Shown here one piece after another: positions 41,589 to 47,132 of a stretch of DNA of 47,132 nucleotides. Below the pieces are notes generated by a model. That model saw only the letters and a list, made by a program, of their open reading frames with translations. It ran no database searches and had not been told where the DNA came from. The position numbers and the translations under genes are program-made. The stretch is from CAIUKV01 sp041659105 (lineage in GTDB: Bacteria; Actinomycetota; Acidimicrobiia; IMCC26256; PALSA-555). How positions within the stretch are numbered: the first letter of the stretch is position 1; each line of letters starts with the position of its first letter. Location of the stretch: contig JBAZYX010000017.1 in NCBI GenBank assembly GCA_041659105.1, positions 1-47,132 on the forward strand, in the 5' to 3' direction.

Positions 41589-42137
41589 CTAGGAGACGGC
41601 GCCGGCCGCGTTCTGCAGCGCGGCGATGACGCGTTCGAGCGGCGCGTGGTCGGCTGTGTGCTCATCGATGTGCTCGTACGCCACGCGGTCCCCCGGTCCG
41701 ACCACAAACGTCGCGCCGAGCTGGTTGCTGCGCTTGCCGGGTCGGTGGATCCGATGGCCGGCTGCGTGCGCCGCACGGGCACCCGCGCGGCTGCGCTTGT
41801 CGAACAGGAGCACGCGGAAGCTCACCCGCTTCACCTGGGCTGCTCGTGCGGCCATGCCGTCGTCGTCGACCAGGACCGGGAACGGGACCCGCTCGTCGGC
41901 GACGAACGCCGCCGCGTACTGAACGTTGCCGGTCCCAATCGCGATGACGTCACCACCGAGGCCCAGGATCTCGTCGTACCGCTCGCGCAACTGCGCAGCA
42001 TGCTCGCGGCAGAGGAGTCAGCCGAAATGTCGTAGGAAGACGACGATCACCGGTCGGTCGGCCCAGAAGTCGCCGAGGCGACGCATCGCGCCGGTCGCAT
42101 CGGCGAGCTCGACATCGGCGAGGCGACGCACGTCCAT
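41589..42137 (-). CDS. PRXL2/SelU-like peroxiredoxin, probable selenoprotein (UxxC)
   Basis: Read from ATG at 42137, the frame runs to TGA at 41589 with a single in-frame TGA at 42020-42018 (codon 40), giving 182 residues if it is decoded. Around it the protein reads VIVVFLRHFG-U-LLCREHAAQLRERYDE, so the TGA is at the first Cys of the CxxC motif of the AhpC-TSA_2 / PRX_like2 family (related to eukaryotic PRXL2/SelU). Downstream sequence is a good match throughout: DVIAIGTGNVQYAAAF, VPFPVLVDDDG and LGATFVVGPGDRVAYEH. It would reduce peroxides or protein disulfides. A -10 box 6 nt upstream and no other lesion argue for a live gene. A Cys-to-stop mutation is the alternative. Confidence 0.85.
41980..42000 (-). 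promoter_or_regulatory. Candidate bacterial SECIS hairpin after the in-frame TGA
   Basis: In the mRNA a stem begins 18 nt after the TGA: GCGC and GCGC pair around an AGUU loop, extended by U-G, C-G, G-C and U-G pairs with one bulged A. The apical loop is 25 nt beyond the TGA and has G as its second base. From memory, bacterial SECIS elements need a loop about 16-37 nt from the UGA with a G near the loop's start, so this fits. It is short and in GC-rich sequence, so not decisive. Confidence 0.5.
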
Positions 42138-42143
42138 GCCGCG

Positions 42144-42149
42144 ACGGTA
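42144..42149 (-). promoter_or_regulatory. -10 box TACCGT before the redoxin gene, probable leaderless start
   Basis: On the minus strand TACCGT ends 6 nt before the ATG at 42137. It matches the leaderless pattern seen at intact genes in this window and supports both the start and the gene being alive. Confidence 0.5.
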
Positions 42150-42307
42150 CCCGACCGCGGGACGGGCGGCACCGGAGCGGCAGCTCGTGCTGCGATCGCC
42201 GACGCCGGCATCGAGACCCTCGACGTCGTCGAGACCCTCGAGCGGCTCAACCCGGACGACACGCCGATCACCATCGAGGTGGTGCGGCGGGAGCGGCCCC
42301 GGGACGT

Positions 42308-42800
42308 GATCGGGCCGTTGACGCTCTCGGTCGAGCCGGTGCCGCCGGGGTACGGCACCTCCACGATCCCGTCGTTCACCCGCACCTGCTCGTCGGCGAG
42401 CACGTCGGCCGGTGACTGCACCGCCGCCCACCACACCCCCGGCCGCGTCGAGTCGTTCGCCCCACTCCGCCAACGTCCGGCCCGCGAACTCGGCGTCGAG
42501 CACGGTGATCACGTCGCGGCTGTTCTTGCGCAGCGTGCGGCCGCTCGCCCAGCGCTCGTCGTCGAACAGGTCCTCGCGACCGAGCGCGACGAGCACGTTG
42601 CGCAGGTGCCGGTCGGCTTCGAGGCAGGTGAGGAACAGCCAACGGTCGTCGGCGGTGTGGGAGCAGTTCATCAGCGGCGTCTGGGTCACCTCGCGCGGCT
42701 CGCCCTGCGCCACCTTCCCCAACGACGACTGCAACCCGAGGTCCCAGCCCAGGACATATGCGCCTGTGCGCAGCAGCGACGTCTCGACCACGCAGCCCGA
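42308..42800 (-). pseudogene. Remnant of a CaiB/BaiF (family III) CoA-transferase
   Basis: About 164 residues of a CoA-transferase C-terminal half survive, from GCVVETSLLRTGAYVLGWDL through TQTPLMNCSHTADDRWLFLTCLEADRHL and ALGREDLFDDERWASG to WAAVQSPADVLADEQVRVNDG and TESVNGPI. The N-terminal half (about 200 residues) with the catalytic Asp is missing. The frame shifts at the C-run 42436-42440, where one extra base breaks LDAAG-VWWAAVQ. After NGPI the match stops. The gene is therefore cut at both ends and frameshifted. The sequence from 42150 to 42307 holds no recognised gene on the minus strand. Confidence 0.8.
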
Positions 42801-42878
42801 GGCCGGCGACCGCGGGAAGCGGGACGGGACCGGCCGCATCCGCGGGGTGATCCGGCGTCTGATCCATGCGGCCGAGTA

Positions 42879-42907
42879 TTGCATTCTCATTCTTGAATAA
42901 CTACGTT
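42879..42907 (+). promoter_or_regulatory. Promoter TTGCAT-17-TACGTT with overlapping inverted repeat
   Basis: TTGCAT at 42879-42884 and TACGTT at 42902-42907 are 17 nt apart, in a clear AT-rich island. The -10 ends 8 nt before GTG 42916, so the transcript may be leaderless. An imperfect inverted repeat AATAAC-tac-GTTCTT (5 of 6 pairs) covers the -10, and ATTC-tt-GAAT lies within the spacer. Both are possible repressor sites. Confidence 0.6.
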
Positions 42908-42915
42908 CTTGCGCC

Positions 42916-43977
42916 GTGGACACCCGGGACACTCCCGAACAGGCCGAGCTCCGCCGCGCCGCCCGCCAGCTCGCCCGCGAGCTGGCCGCGGGGAGCGTGG
43001 GAGACCTCGACGACACCGTGCGCAGCGGCCGCCTGGCCGCCGCCGTGCGCGCCGCCGGCTGGCTCGAGCTGCGCGACGACGGCGGCGGGGGCCCGCTGGC
43101 GGGCGGCGAGGAGGCAGCCATCATTGCCGACGCGCTCGCGGGCACCGTGGCCGACGTCGCCTTCACGGGCCCCGTGCTCGCCGCCGATCTCGCCCGGCGC
43201 GCCGGCGGGGTGGACCGCGCCGGTGCCGTCGTCGCGTTCTCGTCCGGGCTGATCGAGCCGGCGGTCGTCACCGGTGGCGTCACCACCACTCCCCTCTTCG
43301 CCGTCGACCCCGACCCCACGGGCACCGACCCCGCGTTCGTCCTCGTCGCCGACGGCGACGGCTTCAGCCTCGCCCGGATCCCGAGCGCGGGCGACCCGGC
43401 GGCCACGCCCGGCACCGACCTCACCCGGGCCGTCCGCACGATCCCGGCGGGCGCCCCGGTCACCGAGGTGGGCGGCCAGTCCCGGCGGCTCACGGCCGAC
43501 GACCTCGCGCAGTGGTCCACGCTCGGCCTCGCGCTCACCACCGCCGACCTCGTCGGCGTGATGCGGGGCGTCCTCGACGTGACCGTCGCGTACGCCGCCG
43601 AGCGCCGGCAGTACGGCGTCCCGGTGGGCTCGTTCCAGGCGGTGCAGCACCTGCTCGCCGAGGCCCACTGCCTGATGGAAGGCTCGCTCAGCGTCGCGCT
43701 CCACGCGTCCTGGGCGGTCGACAACCTCCCCCCAGAGGACGCGCTCGACGCGGGTCGCGTCGCGAAGGCGTACGCGACCCGCGCGGCGCGCACCGTGTGC
43801 GAGACCGCGGTGCAGGTGCACGGGGGCATCGGCAACACGTGGGAATGCATCGCCCACGTGTACCTGCGTCGGGCGCTGCTGTCCTCGCAGTGGTTCGGCG
43901 ACGACGGCGTGCAGCTGCGCGAGCTGCAACGGACGCGGCTCGGCGCGACCACGGGGGTCGCCAGTGGACTTTCGTGA
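42916..43977 (+). CDS. Acyl-CoA dehydrogenase, small partner of a heteromeric pair
   Basis: GTG at 42916 gives 353 residues (VDTRDTPEQAELRRAARQL). The middle domain is degenerate and lacks the SEPDAGSD-type FAD motif, but the C-terminal helical domain is clear: YAAERRQYGVPVGSFQAVQHLLAEAH and VQVHGGIGNTWECIAHVYLRRA. It resembles the small subunits of mycobacterial FadE pairs. Its stop overlaps the start of the next, full-length dehydrogenase by 14 nt, indicating coupled translation and a 1:1 complex. It heads the last rightward operon (dehydrogenase pair, crotonase, Mo hydroxylase) under a well-defined promoter. Confidence 0.9.
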   Translation: MDTRDTPEQAELRRAARQLARELAAGSVGDLDDTVRSGRLAAAVRAAGWLELRDDGGGGPLAGGEEAAIIADALAGTVADVAFTGPVLAADLARRAGGVDRAGAVVAFSSGLIEPAVVTGGVTTTPLFAVDPDPTGTDPAFVLVADGDGFSLARIPSAGDPAATPGTDLTRAVRTIPAGAPVTEVGGQSRRLTADDLAQWSTLGLALTTADLVGVMRGVLDVTVAYAAERRQYGVPVGSFQAVQHLLAEAHCLMEGSLSVALHASWAVDNLPPEDALDAGRVAKAYATRAARTVCETAVQVHGGIGNTWECIAHVYLRRALLSSQWFGDDGVQLRELQRTRLGATTGVASGLS

Positions 43978-45097
43978 CTCGCCGGCCGAGGCCGAGTTCC
44001 GGGCGCGCCTGCGCGCCTGGCTCGCCGCCAACAACCCCGGCCTCCCCGCGTCGTCCACCGACGACGAGTACTGGGCCCGACAGGCGGAGTGGCACATCGC
44101 GCTCTACGACGCCGGGTTCTTCGGGCTGAGCTGGCCGGCGCGCTACGGCGGCCACGACCTGCCCACCGTGTTCGACGTGATCCTCGACGAGGAGATGGCG
44201 GCGGCGGGTGCGCCGCCCCGACCGAGCCTCGGCTACCTCGTCCAGGGCATCTCCACCCACGGCAGCGAGTCCATCAAGGACCGCTTCCTGCCGGGTCTGA
44301 TCAGCGGACAGGAGCGCTGGTGCCAGGGCTTCAGCGAGCCCGACGCGGGGTCCGACCTCGCGGCGCTGCGCACCACCGCGGTCCGCGACGGCGACGAGTT
44401 CGTGATCGACGGCCACAAGATCTGGACGAGCTACTCCGACGTCGCCGACTGGTGCATCCTGCTCGCCCGCACCGATCCCGACGTGCCCAAGCACAAGGGG
44501 CTCTCGGCCTTCGCGGTCCCGATGGACCAGCCCGGGGTCGAGCAGCGGCCGCTCATGATGATCAACGGCGTCACCAAGGAGTTCGGTCAGGTGCTGTTCG
44601 ACGGCGCCCGGGTGAAGGCCGACAACATGATCGGCGAGCCCGGCGAGGGTTGGCGCCTGGCCATGACGATCGTGAGCCACGAGCGCGAACCCGGCGAGCT
44701 CGGCTACGTGGCCCGCTACGCGAAGACGGTCAAGGGGCTCGAGGCCGAGGTGCGGGCCGACCCCGGGGCATTCCGCCACGACCAGCACGAGGCCGTCGCC
44801 TGGGCCCACGTCCAGACCGAGATGCTGCGGCTGCACGTGTGCCGGCGGCTGTCGGAGCGGCTCGACGGCGTCGACCACGGGCCCGGCGGCTCCATCGACA
44901 AGCTGCTGATGACCTGGGTCGAGCAGACCGTCGGGACCGCCGCCCTCTCCGTGGCGGGCCCCCGCGCGGTGGTCGACACCGAGGACGTGGCCCTCAAGAC
45001 GTACCTCTACAGCCGCGCCCAGAGCGTCATGGGTGGCACATCGCAGATCCAGAAGAACATCATCGCCACCCGCATCCTCGGTCTCCCGACCAGCTGA
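43964..45097 (+). CDS. Acyl-CoA dehydrogenase, large partner of a heteromeric pair
   Basis: GTG at 43964 (VDFRDSPAEAEFRARLRAWL) lies inside the preceding gene's last codons and gives 377 residues. It has WCQGFSEPDAGSDLAALRTTAV, FVIDGHKIWTSYSDVADWCILLARTDP and the end VMGGTSQIQKNIIATRILGLP. It is full length, with the FAD motif missing from its small partner at 42916. The arrangement is the reverse of the 34591/35772 pair (small gene first here). It is closest in style to dehydrogenases of steroid side-chain or isoprenoid acid degradation; that is a family-level inference. Confidence 0.92.
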   Translation: MDFRDSPAEAEFRARLRAWLAANNPGLPASSTDDEYWARQAEWHIALYDAGFFGLSWPARYGGHDLPTVFDVILDEEMAAAGAPPRPSLGYLVQGISTHGSESIKDRFLPGLISGQERWCQGFSEPDAGSDLAALRTTAVRDGDEFVIDGHKIWTSYSDVADWCILLARTDPDVPKHKGLSAFAVPMDQPGVEQRPLMMINGVTKEFGQVLFDGARVKADNMIGEPGEGWRLAMTIVSHEREPGELGYVARYAKTVKGLEAEVRADPGAFRHDQHEAVAWAHVQTEMLRLHVCRRLSERLDGVDHGPGGSIDKLLMTWVEQTVGTAALSVAGPRAVVDTEDVALKTYLYSRAQSVMGGTSQIQKNIIATRILGLPTS

Positions 45098-45108
45098 AGG
45101 ACTTCCTG

Positions 45109-45879
45109 ATGACCTACGACCTCCCCGACGTGATCCGCGTCGAGGCCGACGGCCCGATCCGCATCATCCGCCTGTCGCGGCCCGAGCAGCTCAACGCGAT
45201 CAACCCCGAGCTCCACTTCGGGCTCACCCAGGTGTTCCCCCAGCTGAGCGCCGATGCCGACGCGCGGGTCGCGGTGATCACCGGTGAGGGCCGGGCCTTC
45301 TCCGCCGGCGGCGACTTCGATCTCCTCGACGGGATGATCAACGACAAGGCGCTCCGCCGCGACACGATCGCCGAGGGCCGCGACCTCGTGGTCAACATGA
45401 TCCGGTGTCGGGTACCGGTCGTCGCCGCGGTGAACGGGCCCGCGGTCGGCCTCGGGTGCAGCGTGATCGCGCTGTCGGACGTCGTCTACATGGCCGAGTC
45501 GGCGTTCCTCTCCGACCCGCACGTGACCGTCGGCCTCGTCGCCGCCGACGGCGGTCCGCTCACGTGGCCGCTGCACACCAGCCTCCTGCTCGCGAAGGAG
45601 TACGCGTTCACCGGCGACCGCATCTCGGCGCAGCGCGCGGCCGAGATCGGCCTCGCCAACCACGTCGTCCCCGACGGCGAGGTGCTCGACGCCGCGATCG
45701 CTGCGGCCCGCAAGATCGCCGAGCTCCCCCAGCAGGCCGTCGAGGCGACGAAGCGGGTGCTGAACCTGCACCTCGAGCACGCCGTGCTCGCGACCATCGA
45801 CTTCGCGATGGCCGCGGAGTCGGAATCGTTCGACACCGCCGACCTGCGCGCCAACGTCGACCGGTTCCTCGGGCGGTAG
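45109..45879 (+). CDS. Enoyl-CoA hydratase/isomerase family protein
   Basis: ATG at 45109, with aaggac at 7-12 nt, gives 256 residues (MTYDLPDVIRVEADGPIRIIRLSRPEQLNAINPELH). The oxyanion-hole segments are FSAGGDFDLLDGM and AAVNGPAVGLGCSVIALSDVVYMAES. The catalytic Glu positions of true hydratases are not evident (Ser and His occupy parts of GLGCSV and SDPHVTVGLVAADGG), so an isomerase or other crotonase activity is possible. It follows the dehydrogenase pair by 11 nt and would act on the enoyl-CoA made by it. The Mo-hydroxylase gene starts 10 nt downstream. Confidence 0.9.
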   Translation: MTYDLPDVIRVEADGPIRIIRLSRPEQLNAINPELHFGLTQVFPQLSADADARVAVITGEGRAFSAGGDFDLLDGMINDKALRRDTIAEGRDLVVNMIRCRVPVVAAVNGPAVGLGCSVIALSDVVYMAESAFLSDPHVTVGLVAADGGPLTWPLHTSLLLAKEYAFTGDRISAQRAAEIGLANHVVPDGEVLDAAIAAARKIAELPQQAVEATKRVLNLHLEHAVLATIDFAMAAESESFDTADLRANVDRFLGR

Positions 45880-45889
45880 CCGCCGACCG

Positions 45890-47132
45890 ATGACCGCAAC
45901 CCGCTACGCCGGCCAACGCATCGCCCGCGTCGAGGACGCCCGCCTTCTCACCGGGCGGGGAACGTTCGTCGACGACATCTCCCGACCCGGGATGCTGCAC
46001 GCCTGCTTCGTGCGCAGCCCGTTCGCCCGGGCCCACATTCGGGGCGTCGACGCGTCGGCCGCCGTCGCGCTCCCCGGGGTGCGGGCGGTGTTCACCGCCG
46101 CCGATCTCAATCCCGACGTGCGCGAGCAGTGGTTCACGATGATGGGCAAGAACCTGCCGACGACGCCCCTGCCTCCGCTCGCCGAGGGAGAGGCCCGCTT
46201 CGCGGGTGACCCGGTGGCGCTCGTCGTCGCGCAGAGCCGGGCCGTGGCCGAGGACGCCGCCGAGCTCGTGGACGTCGACTTCGAGCCCCTCACCCCGGTG
46301 GTCGACTACCGCGACGCCGAGCAGGCCGACGCGCTCGTGCACGACGGCTACGCGGGCAACGTCGTGGGCCGGCTCGCGTTCCGACCCCCCGACGAGGAGG
46401 CGTTCGCGGCCGCCGCGCTCGTCGTGCGCGAGACCATCGCCCAGCAGGCCTACGCCGCGGTGCCCATGGAGACGCGCGGCATCGTGGCGGAGTGGACGCC
46501 CGCGAGCGGCGAGCTCACCATCTGGTCCGCGACCCAGGCTCCACACGAGGTCCGGTCGTACTGCGCTCGTCTCCTCGGCCTCGCCGAGTCCCGGATCCGG
46601 GTGATCATGCGCGACACCGGCGGCGGGTTCGGCCAGAAGGTCAACGTGTCGCGTGAGGAGATGTGCATCATGCTCGCGGCGCGCAAGGTGCCCGCGGCGC
46701 TCAAGTGGGTCGAGGACCGGCGCGAGAACCTGATGAGCGCAGGCCAGGCCCGCCACGAGCACGGCGACGCCCGCTTCGCGTTCGCCGACGACGGCACCAT
46801 CCTCGCCGCGCACGTCGACCACGTGATCGACGTCGGCGCGTACCCGATCCCCTGGCCGGTGGGGACCGGCGCGGCCGCGGGGATGCTGTTCCCCGGCCCC
46901 TACCGCGTCCCGGCTGCCACGTTCTCCACCACCTGCCTGTTCACCAACACGGTCGGGCGCACCGCGTACCGGGGCCCGTGGCAGTTCGAGTCGCTCGCCC
47001 GCGAGATGATGCTCGACATCGCGGCGCGCCGGATGGGCATCGACCCGGTTGAGCTTCGTCGGCGCAACCTGCTCCGCCACGACGAGCTGCCGTACGCGAA
47101 CGCCAACGGCATGACCTACGACTCGGTGACAC
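45890..47132 (+). CDS. Xanthine dehydrogenase/CoxL-family molybdopterin subunit, partial
   Basis: ATG at 45890 (MTATRYAGQRIARVEDARLLTGRG) opens a frame still running at the right edge, 414 codons seen of a usual 750-800. The N-terminal a/b-hammerhead domain (RLLTGRGTFVDDI, HACFVRSPFARAHI, GEARFAGDPVALVVA) is followed by the cofactor-binding part with RDTGGGFGQKVNVSREEM and TAYRGPWQFESLARE. It is the large subunit of a molybdenum hydroxylase (aldehyde oxidase, CO dehydrogenase-like or nicotinate/isoquinoline type). The AYRCSFR-type loop of CO dehydrogenase is not seen in the visible part. Medium FAD and small FeS subunits probably lie beyond the window. Confidence 0.9.
   Translation, partial: MTATRYAGQRIARVEDARLLTGRGTFVDDISRPGMLHACFVRSPFARAHIRGVDASAAVALPGVRAVFTAADLNPDVREQWFTMMGKNLPTTPLPPLAEGEARFAGDPVALVVAQSRAVAEDAAELVDVDFEPLTPVVDYRDAEQADALVHDGYAGNVVGRLAFRPPDEEAFAAAALVVRETIAQQAYAAVPMETRGIVAEWTPASGELTIWSATQAPHEVRSYCARLLGLAESRIRVIMRDTGGGFGQKVNVSREEMCIMLAARKVPAALKWVEDRRENLMSAGQARHEHGDARFAFADDGTILAAHVDHVIDVGAYPIPWPVGTGAAAGMLFPGPYRVPAATFSTTCLFTNTVGRTAYRGPWQFESLAREMMLDIAARRMGIDPVELRRRNLLRHDELPYANANGMTYDSVT

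Noticed and set aside
41589..41990. A stand-alone 133-residue redoxin starting at 41990
   Set aside because: The codon there is TTG in the middle of a helix right after the CxxC region. The family-like sequence continues upstream in the same frame through the TGA, and the promoter lies before 42137.
41589..42137. Genetic code change with TGA read as Trp or Cys everywhere
   Set aside because: TGA is the normal stop of many genes in this window (for example the overlapping GTGA and TGATG junctions), so only this one codon appears recoded.
45608..47080. A 490-codon minus-strand ORF near the right edge
   Set aside because: It is antisense to the molybdenum hydroxylase frame, which has clear GGGFGQ and cofactor motifs, and its own sequence is low-complexity.

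Overview
This 47 kb window is very GC-rich and densely coded on both strands, with many GTG starts and stop/start overlaps (GTGA, ATGA, TGATG). A WhiB regulator, an F420-type luciferase-like oxidoreductase, KshB-like electron transfer and a large stock of acyl-CoA enzymes point to an actinomycete. An Acidimicrobiia-like lineage is my best guess, from gene style only. No rRNA, tRNA, phage, insertion sequence or CRISPR was seen.

Layout. 1-8273: household genes, namely a DEDD exonuclease/GIY-YIG fusion, trpD, an acyl-CoA dehydrogenase, whiB, a Ca2+/cation antiporter, a GNAT acetyltransferase and a crotonase. 8358-11027: a large membrane GGDEF-EAL protein. 11061-18501: catabolic genes, including a compact MaoC / acetoacetyl-CoA synthetase / CitE-like lyase operon. 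18518-23663: a TetR regulator and a leftward operon (SDR, CMD-like protein, a 24-codon small ORF, Rieske oxygenase, a small unknown protein, an atypical amidohydrolase). 23832-30582: F420-type oxidoreductase, ferredoxin-type reductase, a frameshifted acyl-CoA ligase, a four-copy repeat that duplicates a translation start, then a Zn-ribbon/thiolase/acyl-CoA dehydrogenase trio. 30595-33691: an unknown protein, a sulfotransferase and two small proteins. 33772-39824: an SDR, an acyl-CoA dehydrogenase pair, a ligase split by a frameshift and an intact ligase. 39943-42800: a loose patch with gene remnants, an HD-GYP protein and a probable selenoprotein. 42916-47132: a second acyl-CoA dehydrogenase pair, a crotonase and the start of a molybdenum hydroxylase.

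Taken together the window looks like a catabolic region for lipid-like or cyclic substrates. Ligases activate acids to CoA esters, acyl-CoA dehydrogenase pairs, crotonases and a thiolase shorten them, and the Rieske, TauD-type, F420-type and Mo enzymes perform oxidations. Substrates cannot be read from the sequence.

The most notable observation is at 41589-42137 (minus). This PRXL2/SelU-like peroxiredoxin has one in-frame TGA exactly where the first catalytic Cys of the CxxC motif belongs, giving UxxC. A short hairpin follows the TGA at a distance suited to a bacterial SECIS, and a -10 box lies 6 nt before the start codon. A second general signal is that at least nine genes have a TANNNT box 6-8 nt before the start codon, which suggests leaderless transcripts.
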